From NCBI RefSeq assembly GCF_033568475.1, contig NC_133122.1:146644861-146708860 (forward strand): DNA of 64,000 bases, in the 5' to 3' direction. This stretch comes from Henckelia pumila. Its lineage: Eukaryota > Streptophyta > Magnoliopsida > Lamiales > Gesneriaceae. The notes beneath the pieces are model-generated. The model was not told the origin of the DNA. It did not search any database and saw nothing but the letters and a program-made list of their open reading frames with translations. The translations under genes and the position numbers were made by a program. The stretch's first letter is position 1; each line of letters begins with the position of its first letter. Positions 21,737 to 32,471 of the stretch are shown here, one piece after another.

Positions 21737-22132
21737 CTACACATCAGAGACTGAGTTAGATGATTGAGAGCTGCGAGGATAGTAGGAGTCGGAACTGCTA
21801 TCGTCGATGATCACAACAGTAGTCTCGGTGGTTGCATCGCCCGAGTCCTTTGATTTTTCAGGACCTCCATCACCTTCTATAGAGTTCCTGTCAAATTCTG
21901 GTGGTGTATTATTTTCATTCTCACCATCTGGTTTTTTCCATTCAATGTACTGATCAGTGCCAGCAGTTGTATTAGGAGCTGGAAGCACATTTTCCTCATC
22001 AGAAGATATTAAGACAATCTCCACATGTTCATCCTCTGAATCACTTGACAGAACATAGATATCAAGAGGGAATTCATCAGTGTTCTTGGTTGATTCTTTG
22101 GTAGAGGCCGAATCAGAGATGGAATCAGACAT
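21737..22132 (-). CDS. Small acidic protein with three SUMO-interaction-like motifs
   Basis: Open frame of 131 residues from the ATG at 22132. The frame is open a few codons further upstream but without another ATG before an in-frame TGA. Composition is Asp/Glu/Ser-rich and looks disordered, with no folded domain that I recognise. Three hydrophobic cores, each followed by acidic and Ser residues, match the SUMO-interacting motif pattern: IYVLSSDSEDE (about residues 25-35), VEIVLISSDEE (about 37-48) and TTVVIIDDSSSDS (about 106-118). It lies antisense inside the PIF/Harbinger element. It may be a separate gene or a 3' exon of the minus-strand gene upstream; I saw a possible AG acceptor near 22190 but no in-frame link. 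SUMO binding is inferred from motif pattern only. Confidence 0.55.
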   Translation of the reverse strand: MSDSISDSASTKESTKNTDEFPLDIYVLSSDSEDEHVEIVLISSDEENVLPAPNTTAGTDQYIEWKKPDGENENNTPPEFDRNSIEGDGGPEKSKDSGDATTETTVVIIDDSSSDSYYPRSSQSSNSVSDV

Positions 22133-22809
22133 ATCCTTGAGATAATGCAAGTAGCTTTTAGGTGCCTTCTTTCATCTGATAAAATTTTTGTACAAGAATG
22201 CGTGGTATATATAGTTGAAATTGAAAGAGAAATAAATGTCATCTCACCAACCATGGAGCAATCTCAACTGGAAGAGAATTATTGCATTTCTCTGCGTAAT
22301 AGTGTTGACCATATAGGATGGTGGTTGTCCATCATTTCTATTAAATTCCAAGCATCCGAATATAAGGCTGTAATATCTTTTGGATGTTAAATTGCAATAT
22401 TATGTCCATCAAAGTTTTGGCAGTAGATTCATGATGAAGAATGAGTAAATTTTGGATGTTGTGGTTAAGTCTTCACAAGAAGTTGTCGTTGCTATTTAGG
22501 TGGGCCATTTTTAAGATGCAATAACCATACTCAAACAAATTAATTTGAATAACATAAAAATAATAATTGTGATCAAACATATTTGATTGGCATCTACCAG
22601 AAAGGTTTATAAACATTGAACATAGAGGTCCATTTAGGAAACACTTATATTTCCAGCATACTTCTAACTATTTTAATACATTAGCATCATACAATACTTA
22701 GGAAAATTTATAATATAATAAGTATCAGTTACATTCTGGCCAAAGTAAGAATACCCAAAATGATACATTCTTAGTTCATAACATCCTTGTGTTTTTGGCC
22801 GGATTTGTT

Positions 22810-23306
22810 CTACAGAATATCATCGCTTAAACGCATTGAATGCAACTTCTTCTCCATTGCCTCGGCTATCTCAGCAACCCTTATCGAAAGTTGTCGTTGC
22901 TCATTTTCCAACTGTCTCTGGGCATTTATAAGTTGCCTTAAGTTGAGAGATTCAAGGGGTTATCGTGAACTTGAAGTACTAGTTGAATTTGAATTATTTG
23001 TTGAAGTCGAATTTGCGTGATTTGGGAAAGGCGTTCTTTCGGTGTGTTGCCTCTTCTCCATGTATTTAGTAAAAGCTTTCAATGCTTCACTTCTAGTGGG
23101 GAAGGATGAGTGCGCAACCCCGCTGAATCCGGTAACTTCCAGTTCCGTTTCCTGCCAATTACTATAAAGTCCTGGGTTGTGCCCTTTGAATACCACATAC
23201 GTCTTGCCCTGTAAAAGGAAACAAACATTGCAAGAAAATACATGGCATACACAATAAAATATAACTCTGAATTTTAAGGTTGAAAATGGTACGAAAACGT
23301 TACCAT
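22810..23306 (-). pseudogene. RNase H1 N-terminal (viroplasmin-like) domain protein with one nonsense codon
   Basis: I read a start ATG at 23306-23304 followed directly by a GTAACG donor, an intron to a TTTACAG acceptor at 23209, then a coding exon from 23208. The exon encodes GKTYVVFKGHNPGLYSNW ... VTGFSGVAHSSFPTRSEALKAF, which fits the RNase H1 N-terminal/caulimovirus-viroplasmin hybrid-binding fold (aromatic, W and GF.G..SF.T..EA pattern). A Ser/Thr/Asn-rich linker ends at a TAA (22962-22960). The same frame then stays open for 49 more codons as a Gln/Leu/Glu-rich coiled coil to TAG at 22810, so one nonsense mutation is likely. As it stands the product is 83 residues. No RNase H catalytic domain is attached. 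In known proteins this domain binds RNA/DNA hybrids or dsRNA. Confidence 0.65.
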
Positions 23307-23935
23307 TTTTCCAATAACCACTGCAGGTTGTTAGCTACAAACATGAAAGGAAAAAAACGTCAAAAAAACAACGATCTGTTGTCTTAACCATCTATGAAAA
23401 TAGTAACTTCCAAACCATATGTAGCTAAACATCATAAACCAATGCTAAGTTTCACTTGAATACAACAACACTATAAAATAATCAAGTATTCACAAAGTAA
23501 TAAAATATTAATATAAACATTGTATAGTGGACATACAAAATTTTTAACATCAGAACAATTTGGGGAATTTATTTTGACGTCTTCAATCAAATAAAACGAA
23601 AAAACCAAAATATACATACAAAAAAATCCACAATAGGAAAAAAAAACTCAATTATTAACATCAGTTCACCAAAAAACTTCCGAAATCATTTCTCTCTTTC
23701 GAAGGAATTTTCGCATCACAGATGAAATAAAATTAAAAGTTACTTTGCTAAAAAAACCACCAAGACAGGAGTAATATTCGTACTGATTACCTTTTACAGA
23801 GCACAAAAAATAGCAATTGGGAGTCCAAAGATTTCGTTCAGCTGCGTTGATATGAAGGAAATGGGTTCGGGATGCTGAGGAGAAGGGTTTTCCACGGTTT
23901 TATCTTGGGAGATGCAACTTGATTATATAAAAAGA
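23304..23935 (-). promoter_or_regulatory. Promoter and spliced leader of the antisense RNase H1-N gene
   Basis: On the minus strand a TATATAA-like box lies at about 23930-23924. A leader follows and ends in a GTAATC donor at 23790. A CTGCAG acceptor at 23321 then yields a 17-nt exon that ends in the ATG. This arrangement supports a real transcription unit rather than a chance ORF. Confidence 0.4.
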
Positions 23936-24214
23936 AACTGATAATAATGAATTATATGCTCAGGGTATTTTCGGTACTTTCCATTATTTTAATAATAATC
24001 CATAGAATTATCATGTGTAACAAACATGATACAAATAATCCAAGCCACCTAATCATTCACACCAAACAACAAATAAACATATCACATATTTAAACTATCC
24101 ATTCATTATCTACTATTTTATCAATCCATCTGTTATCATGTCACACGTACTAAATGGAGCCTAAGTGCATTACTTTCATGATTTATTTTCTGTAGTCCCT
24201 AAGTGCTTTACTTT

Positions 24215-24350
24215 ATAAAAATGGTTGACCCCGAAGGGGACCCCATCCCACATGAGTCAGAGGCCCATTGGCTCATGCGGGGGTTAAATCGAGGGATGTG
24301 CACAAGTAGGCAGGGACCTGAGGGAGGGAACAACATGGTCCAACCCCCAT
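24215..24350. mobile_element. Short insertion with 18-bp direct-repeat flanks (SINE- or MITE-like)
   Basis: CCCTAAGTGCTTTACTTT occurs at 24197-24214 and 24351-24368, perfectly repeated around a 136-bp GC-richer insert. On the minus strand the insert ends in a short TTTTTAT tail after CCATT. An 18-bp target duplication suggests L1-type retroposition (SINE). I could not identify convincing A and B boxes, so the class is open. Confidence 0.45.
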
Positions 24351-24368
24351 CCCTAAGTGCTTTACTTT

Positions 24369-24917
24369 CATGCAATGCTTTGACGAATGGCGATGGGAGT
24401 TATATATTTCTGGAGATGCATTTACGCTATCTTTTAATGTTGAACTCTTAATGAAACCATAAAGACACTTGTTACTTGTTAGTATCCTTTTGTTTGAAAA
24501 TTAATCTTGAATTGGAATGTAGGTGTAGAAGGTTATGTAGCTTGTTGGGTTTGAATGGCTGCTTGAGTTATCTTTTTGTTTGAACCTTTATATGATTGCT
24601 CTATTTTTTTTTTTTTTTTTTGTAATTACTGAATTGATGTCCTAGGAATTCTGTTTTTTCACACTTAGCTATTTAAAAAACTGTAATTGTTGATAATTTA
24701 TGCACTTCTATTCAAAATATAACACGCATTCCAATCAACCACGATTAATTTATGCATACATAACATGAGTATATATAATTATGCTTAAAAAATTGTCAAA
24801 AAATTCAACCGCTTAGACGGTTGAGGTTGTAGGCGTTATTGACCACCTTGTTGTCGCCTAATGCCATCTACAATGTTGGTCGTGCTTCATTGTCTTTAAT
24901 GGTCACAACAGTACGTC
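24369..24917. other. Intergenic DNA, no gene seen
   Basis: AT-rich sequence with a T19 run at 24602-24620. It could be the displaced former flank of MED11. No coding or RNA gene signal. Confidence 0.45.
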
Positions 24918-25018
24918 GAACCAAAGTGATCGCAGTTCAGCGACGAGTGATCACAGTTCATTGTCTTTATTGACCACCTTGCTGCTGCTGAGTCGCTGAA
25001 CTACGATCACTTTGGTTC
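24918..25018. repeat. 27-bp inverted repeat
   Basis: GAACCAAAGTGATCGCAGTT... at 24918-24944 pairs with ...AACTACGATCACTTTGGTTC at 24992-25018, with one mismatch. It lies beside CACTA transposase remnants and a direct repeat of TTATTGACCACCTTG (24837 and 24968). Confidence 0.75.
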
Positions 25019-25029
25019 AACGGAGCTGT

Positions 25030-25740
25030 TACATACGATATCCATTCTTGTACGAATTTCACTTTAAGAGCAGCTTTGATGTGGATGATTAGTGATTTTT
25101 TTGCGTACGCAATGTTATCCGGTCGGAACACAACTAGTAAACAAACATGCCCACATTGTATGTCAGGCTCGGATGCGCTCATGTTACCACATAGTGGGAA
25201 AATATCTTGGTCCTACGATCAGCCTTTGCGCTGCCGCAGCCAAAACTTTGTCATTCGTGGATGAACCGTGTCGCATATTGCCCGTCCAACAAGAATTGTA
25301 TTTGAGTTAGTAGACAAGTTGGACTCATTAGGTTTTCTACCTTCTTATGAGAGGTCTACGCTGAAAAAAATAACAAAGAGTTGTGCAAAATGCTTCAATG
25401 CGGGTGGAGAAAGAGAAGCATCTTCTAGGAGTTACCTTATTGGAACTTGGTTAGGAATAATTTGGACGTGCATGATGCATATTGAGAAGAACGTGTTTGA
25501 TAATGTCCAGGGAAAAAGCAAAGATAACACAAAATCTAGGGTTGACCTTGTCGCAATGTCTATCCGACCAGAGTTGCATTTTGATATTGGTAGTGGGAGA
25601 CATCAAAAAGCGATTTATTCCCTTTAAAAAGATGCAAGACATGTTCTCTGTCGATGGTTGAAGGATGTTCGATTCTCAGATGACTATGCTTCGAAAATGT
25701 CTAGGTGTGTCGACATGAACAAGTTACATGTGTTTGATAA
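25030..25740 (+). pseudogene. CACTA (En/Spm) TNP2-type transposase remnants
   Basis: Three pieces in TNP2 order. The first is MISDFFAYAMLSG followed by CPHCMSGSDA and GKISW (about 25076-25212). The second is MMHIEKNVFDNVQGKSKDN with RVDL and RPELH (about 25470-25585). The third is RWLKDVRFSDDYASKMSRCV (about 25650-25715). Deletions, frameshifts and stops separate them, and neither CACTA termini nor TNPA are seen. It is a dead fragment truncated near 25740. Confidence 0.8.
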
Positions 25741-25859
25741 TGAATGTATTATTTAATATAACTGCAACATCGAATTTATATTTCTTCGAAGGCTACAGAA
25801 ACTCAAAGTGATAACCCCTCACCTGTTATGAAACAACTCGCCCTCAGGTCTCTTCCCAA

Positions 25860-28800
25860 AATTCAAGTGTTTTCGAGGTTATTATGTGAATGGTTTTAAT
25901 TTCCATACAACTCAAAATACAACTCACAAAGCCACGGAAAAATCAGGGGTCCATGTTCGTGGTTTTCCTTGCATTGGGATATGTTACCCGTCTTTTGACA
26001 TTTATTGCATGAATTTCAAGAATAATAGGCATCTCGAAACAAGGATGACCAAAAGAATCCACAATCTAACACCTTTCTTGCCGTTCTCTTGGCTCCAAAA
26101 TGACCTCCACAAACATAAGAATGACAAAATTGAAGGATAGGAATTACATCGCCTTCAAAAACACACATTCTTATCACTTGGTTCGCGCAATGCTTCCATA
26201 AGTAATGGTCATCGCAAACATAGTACTTGACATCACTTTTGAGCTATAGAAAAATCAGAGGGTAACCCATTAGTAACTAAATAATTAATGATATGTGCAT
26301 ACTAGGATAGTGTTGTGCTTGCGAAAAATAGTTGCTCATCAGAAAATTCGTCTTCCAAGCACAACTCCTCATCAACATGGGCTAATCAACTCAAGTGATC
26401 TGCCACTCGATTCTCTGTCCCTTGTTTGTCCTTAATTTATAAATCAAATTCGCTTAGGAGCAGTATCCATCATATTAATCTTGGTTTTGCCTCCTTCTTC
26501 GTCATCAGATAGCGACGAGCTGCATGATCAGAATAGAAAATAACTTTAGTTCCAAGTAAATAAGACCTAAATTTTTTCAAAGCAAACTTGAGGCATAGTA
26601 TATGGCATGAGATTCTTTCCCAAATCTTTGTCCCAAAACTGCTCTCACTGCATAGTCACTGACATCACACATAATCTCAAAAGGCTTACTCTAGTCAGGA
26701 GGTTGAACGATAGGTGCAGAAGTCAATGAATCATTCAACTTGTCAAAAGCAATCTTGCATGCATTATCAAACTCAAAAGCTACTTCTTTTTGCATCAACT
26801 TGCACATGGGTGATGCATGTTTCGCAAAATCTTGAATGCACCTTCTATAAAAACTTGCATGTACAAGAAAAGAACGCACTTCCCGCACACAAATGGGGTA
26901 AGGTAATGACCGGATAATATCAACTTTAGCTTTATCTACCTCAATAATTTTTGAAGAAACAACATGACCCAAAACTATATCTCGCTCAATAATAAAATGT
27001 CATTTTTCCGAATTTAACACAGGGTTAGTTCCACACATCTTTTACGAACAAGTGTAAGGTTAGACAAACAACCATCAAATGAATTTCCATATAGGATAAA
27101 ATCATCCATAAAAATCTCCAAGATATGCTCAATATAATCAGAAAATATATTAACCATACATCGCTGAAATGTGGCTGGTGCGTTGCAGAGTCCAAAGGGC
27201 ATGCGGCGGTAAACAAAAGTTCCAAATGGGCAAGTGAACGTTGTGTTTTCTTGATCCTATGGTGCAATCGCAATCTGAAAATAACCAGAATAACCATCAA
27301 GAAAATAATAATAATAGTAATGACAAGTTATTCTCAAACATCTGATCAATAAAAAAGTAAATAAAAATGGTCCTTTTGGGTTTCAACATTTAATTTCCTA
27401 TAATCTATGCAAACCCTCCACCCATTTTGAATTCGGGTGGGAACCAACTCATCATTCTTGTTATTCACCACTGTGACTCCTGTCTTTTTGGGACAACTTG
27501 AATAGGGCTGACGCACTTGCTATCTGAAATAGGATAAATCACTCCAACTTCAAGAAGCTTGAGGATTTCTTCCTTCACCACATCCATCGTGGGTGGGTTC
27601 AGTTTTCTCTGAGATTGACGTGTAGGGCTAGCTCCTTCCTCCAACAAAATCCTGTGCATAAAAGTAGAAAGATTGATTTCTTTGATATCTGCAATGGTGC
27701 ATCCAATCGTTGTTTCGTGCTCCTTAAGAACTTGTATGAGTTTCTCTTCTTGCTTGTTCTCCAAATTGCTAAAGATGATAACTGACAATGTTTTTCCTTT
27801 CCCAAGGAAAAAATACTTGAGGTGATCAGGAAGATGCTTCAATTCAATTATAAGTTCCTGCAAAATAGAAGGAACATGCTTAGCATTATAAAATTCCAAA
27901 GAGATATAAGATAGATTACCTGACTGAGATAGTTCAGGAACACGATTCAGAGTAGCCACAATTCCTTTCAATTTCTCGTATGAACCAAAATATTCGTCCT
28001 CTTTCTGAACGGGTGTAGTAATAGCAACCTCCAATTCATCTTTCCCAGCAAGCTCAAAAAATTCTTTTGACAAATAATCAACAATACCGATAGAGTAAAC
28101 ATGATCATCACCACAAGGATATTTCATGGCATCATAGATATTAAATTTGACGACTTCACCATCAAATTACATAGTAAGTGTATCGTTGTGAACATCAATA
28201 TTGGTCATCGATGTTTTCAAAAATGATCTTCCTAACAAGATAAGAATATTATGATCACCATCCTCCATATCAAGCACATAAAAATCAACAGAGAAGACCA
28301 AGTTTTTTACTTGCACAAGAACATCTTCAACAACACCCCTAGGGTATGCCTTAGATCTATCAACCAATTGGATAACAACTCTAATTTTATTCAAAAGACC
28401 GAGTTTCAAAGAAGTATAAATAGAATATGAAATGACATGACATTGATTGATTGATGCTCCTAAATCCAACACGGTCTTCTCAAGTTGAACGTTACCTATC
28501 ATGCAAGGAATGGAAAACATACCTGGGTCGTTACATTTTGCGGGAATCTTCATCTGAATCACAACAGGAATATTTTCTTCTAACTCCACATTCTGGAATC
28601 CCTTCAATTTATGTTTTCTTTTCGAAGCACATAATTATTTAAAAAATGTAGCATATTGAGGTATTTGTTTAATAGCATCTAACAAAAGAATATTTACCTC
28701 ACATCTACGAAAAGTATCATAAAGTGCTTTAATGTCTTCATATTTTCTAGAATCCTTCAATTCATGGGAAAAAGGGGGTACGTATTTGTACTCGAAAAGG

Positions 28801-29084
28801 GGAGAAAACGTACCTTTTGGTTCTTGAGTTGGCTCATTCTCCTCCACTTTGGATTCCTTCTTATTTTTATTCTTTGATGGTACTTGTATCACATTCTCTC
28901 GAATCTTTAACTCTCTTCCATTCCTTAGAGTTATTGAACTTGTATTTTCTTCGGATTTGGCACATTCTGAGAGGGTAAACTGCTAGAGTTTTGTACCTGC
29001 AACTTGTTTATTGTTGTCGTCAACTGCCCATTCTGATTGTTCAAGTTTTGAATGCTAGCTTTCGTTTCCTGTTGAAAGTTTAAG
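25860..29084 (-). pseudogene. Athila-type gypsy pol and C-terminal gag, decayed
   Basis: Read on the minus strand from 29084: gag C-terminus (ETKASIQNLNNQNGQL), a gag-pol linker region (28892-28635), protease region (28607-28167) with DLGAS in place of DTGAS or DSGAS, reverse transcriptase (28127-26691) with MPFGLCNAPATF and FMDDF, RNase H (about 26690-26400, including VADHLS), and the start of integrase (GGHFGAKRTARKVLD, about 26150-26020). Many stops and frameshifts separate the open pieces. The element is cut at 29084 by the GTATT-site insertions; its gag N-terminus resumes at 49128. The left end near 25750-25860 is truncated against CACTA sequence. Confidence 0.85.
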
Positions 29085-29089
29085 GTATT

Positions 29090-30550
29090 TGAAGTAAACC
29101 ATCCCCAAATTAACTTAATCAATTACCTAGTTATATTTAATTGGATAAAACATGATTAAGGGGTCTTTTATGGGTTTAAAGAGTTGAAAAATAGATTCAG
29201 AAGGATCGAAAATAGTTCGGATGGATTGTGAGTATTGAGCAGAACGGAACCATAGTTTTGGGTTCGGAAGCTCTGTGCGTTCGGAAGCTCTGAAGTGCAA
29301 TCGGTAGCTGTGATCATCACCAAGTGCAAGTTGTCCAGGAATCAGTTCAGCAAAGTGACGTCAGGGAGATCGAAAGATCCGAATATGGGATCGAAAGCTC
29401 CGATCGGACTGTGGGTAGCAAAATTTTAGAATATAGACATGTAGTTGGCGGAGAGATTTCGGAAGCATGGATCGGAAGTTCTGATTGGATTGGAAGCTCC
29501 GATCGTGCGATTGGAGGTTCCGATTGTTGCTTATAAATAGAGGCCGAGAGTCCCATTTCCAATTTCTCATTTCCCTCTTCTCTCTCTCACTCTTCCCTAG
29601 CTTCTTCTAGTAAACTTTTGGGGTTTTTTGGGCATCGTCTTGAAGGCCGATCGATACGAGGCGCTACCGGGGTTGTAGCAGAGTTGTGCCTAAGTTTTGA
29701 GGCAGCCGCCATCAGCGGTCTGACGACGGACGCATGTATAACTTTGGATCCCTAAAAATATTATGAAGTATGTAATAGCTTAGTTAAGGATTTTAGAGCA
29801 TAATAGATGATGCATGAGTATTTTGCATTGTATTTCTGGACTGTAGATGAGATATCTAGGATTGAGACTAAGGTACGGACGTATTATTTGAGATATCAGA
29901 TTGGATATACATGTATGATGTTTTCATGTTTTCTGTGGCATTATTATATGCATTGATACATTGTGGCATGCATGTATACATTGAGCTTTATGCCTTGATT
30001 TGCATTGCCAGTAGTAGGGGTCGCTCAGCCCCATGTTTTAGTGGATGGATTTCCTTGGACTTGGATCCAGTTATATACACATTTTTATTTGGTATTGGAG
30101 CCAGCTCCTGATGCAACGGCCCAAAGTGCTACATACCATGACGTCTTTGTCTGAGCAGTGTTCTATCTTGGATAGGTTTTTCCAGTACCCGTCATATTGC
30201 ATGTGCATGCATGGTATATGTATATTCGTACTTTTGTACTGAGATTTAGCGCTCACGTCTAGTATCTTGTTGTGTTGTCTGGACACTCCTTTTCGGCGGG
30301 GCAGGTGCAGGTACAGGTAGATCACTTAGGGACTCAGAGTAGTCAGTGACCAGGTAGAGCAGCAGGGATAGCTGTTAGGTCATAGTTTTTTATTCAATTG
30401 GGTTGTATATTGAATTCAGTTAATCGGTTGTATTCTGCTGGGCTAGTTTTTTACTTAAGCTTTCCGCAGTTTATCTATGATTATTGTTAATTTCATGCTT
30501 ATTTAAGCTTTAACATCTAATTAGTAGTGGATCCGGGTTGGGTTGCTACA
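29090..30550 (+). mobile_element. Solo LTR, Tekay family
   Basis: Starts TGAAGTAAACC and ends GGTTGCTACA, 1461 bp, with target duplication GTATT at 29085-29089 and 30551-30555. It shares the family layout: U3 dyads (about 29215-29525), TATAAATA at 29532-29539 followed by GGCCGAGAG, the GACGACGGACGCA and CCTAAAAATATT blocks, and the GGATCCGGGTTGGGTTGCTACA end. No internal region, so it arose by recombination between two LTRs. Confidence 0.88.
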
Positions 30551-30555
30551 GTATT

Positions 30556-32457
30556 TGAAAGAGTGGGTTCCCGGTTAGCCAACTTGTGGCTAAGGGCTTT
30601 TATAACTCTATGTATAAACAATCTTTATTTAATATAATTTACATTCATTAATGGCATTTTCTTTGTCTTTCTTCATATTGTTATATTGAGATATACTATT
30701 GTTGTTTTGATAAATACCTTGAATATATTATAGTGTAAGTAAGATGAGATAGTGAATAACGAGAGATCACTATTATGAAACACATCTTATAGTCACTGTA
30801 TATTCTAAACAGTTCCTAGTCAATTGAGCCGTCCGCTAATAAGGATATATAAGGATCGCTCGAGATTGAGACTAGCATTTGTGATGCCAAGTACCACGTT
30901 TCATTGGTAATGGACATGGAGATGTTCAAAGCATGCAAATGGATATTCATATGATGAATGATCGAACTACCCTATTCGGACTTTCCAAGTGGTTATTATT
31001 ATTTGAGTGGATAAGTCCGTGATTTTGGTTGTACACCATTAGTCCTTACTACTTGAAACATCATTGAGACTCTATATGCTAGTACTGTACTTTGACTCGT
31101 TTACCGACTCTATTGGGGTCATCAGGTATCGGGATTGGGTACAATTATGACACATATAGGAGTCGATGCTTTGTTGTCAAGGATTCACCACATACTTGCG
31201 AGTGTGGATATCCTATGCGATCTGAGGAGATATTAGTGTGATGAATCTCTGGCCAGAGTACATGATGTGTTTTAGGTTACTCGATTTTCTAGTAGCACAT
31301 GCGATGTCACTATTTGATCTTCAAGATGCACTGCATAGTTATCGAATCTCGAACGACTCTCGATGCACCAATGGTTGTTGATTCGATCGGGATATATGGA
31401 TGAAGGGACCGTACTGTACGCTAACCAAAATCTACTGGTTCTTGCAGGCACTATCAGTGATACCTAGGGAATCATGAGGCGATGTTGATAGGCGCTCTTA
31501 CCATGATTCGATGGGTAAGTCGAAAATTGTTGTTCCGAGTCACAAGGAGTTGTGAGCCCACGGCTAGCTGTATTCCTGAACCATTGAGGGTCACACAAGT
31601 AATGGATTACTAAACCCCGTTGAGATGGTTAAATTTAAAGAGTTAAATTTAATGAAAAAGAAGTTGGACTTCTTAACTAAAGGGAGTGGAATTTCCTAAA
31701 ATGACATATGGATGGGCATTTTTGGAAATCACTGAATTCGGATTCAGAAAAATTATCTTGACTTTAAAAGATGCAGAAATGGTTTCTGTGCACATTGGTG
31801 AAATCAGTTTATCAATCGGAGTCATGATGAATTTTATATTAATTTCTATAATAACAGGCTTGACTTGTTGGGCTTAAGTTATGGATTATGGGCCTTAAGG
31901 AGTTAGAGACCTAATATAATTATAACTTAATCTAGTCTAAAAATTATCTATAAATATAGGTGTAGTGTTCGAAAATTGGAGGCATTCCATCCTTGAAATT
32001 TTCAAAAAACACTTATAATATTCTAAGGGAATTTCGAATTCTCTATTCTCCTTTTTGAGAAAATTCGGTCTGTGATTTTTCTGAAAAGTCACTTTCTGAA
32101 TTAACAGATCAAATCTGTTTATTCTCTACGATAAACATCTGATTGATTTCTAGTGCAATCAATCAGAGGGTTTCTGTTTTCTATTCGTGGACCTAATTCC
32201 GGAGATTGATCGAGCAGGTCATCGGTTCCCGGGATTTACAAGAAGAGCAGATTAAATTCTGTTGGAGTCCATAATCAAGCCTTAGCTTGAAGAGGTAAAA
32301 ATATTTAATTGTGAATTTATATTTTTACTTGCAAGATTTTAATCGTTTGGATTTGATACCCACGATATGGAATCGTTCCATATCGAAAAATAAAAATTTT
32401 AAACTTTCGCTGCTCCGGGTATCACATCCGTGTGATCAGAGAACGCGGGTTCCAACA
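30556..32457 (+). repeat. Copia 5' LTR
   Basis: TGAAAGAGTGGG ... TTCCAACA, 1902 bp. The 3' LTR, without the nested Tekay element, is about 1897 bp. In the first roughly 235 bases I count about 11 differences between the two LTRs, so this insertion is much older than the nested Tekay. TATAAATA lies at about 31951. Confidence 0.9.
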
Positions 32458-32458
32458 G

Positions 32459-32471
32459 TGGTATCAGAGCC
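32459..32471 (+). other. Primer binding site (initiator Met tRNA)
   Basis: TGGTATCAGAGCC, two bases after the 5' LTR end, is complementary to the 3' end of plant initiator tRNA-Met, the usual primer for copia elements. Confidence 0.9.

Larger units (their letters stand above)
17378..24161 (+). mobile_element. PIF/Harbinger element, structurally complete, four genes
   Basis: The left terminus GGCTGTGTTCGGTG and the right terminus (reverse complement GGCTCCATTTAGTA) form a degenerate inverted repeat. TAA flanks both ends (17375-17377 and 24162-24164). The element is 6784 bp. On the plus strand it carries a three-exon transposase and a Myb/SANT-like gene. On the minus strand it carries an acidic SIM-motif gene and an RNase H1-N/viroplasmin-domain gene. 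Plant PIF/Harbinger elements normally carry only the first two. The element sits in the 3' flank of MED11. Confidence 0.8.

Noticed and set aside
22960..23196. Plant-infecting pararetrovirus (caulimovirus) insertion, from the viroplasmin-like domain
   Set aside because: No other viral gene is nearby. The domain alone is shared with cellular RNase H1 and the locus lies inside a TAA-flanked PIF element with plant-like introns.
24203..24451. 82-codon ORF after the PIF element
   Set aside because: It spans an 18-bp repeat, the short insert and unrelated flank; no motif.
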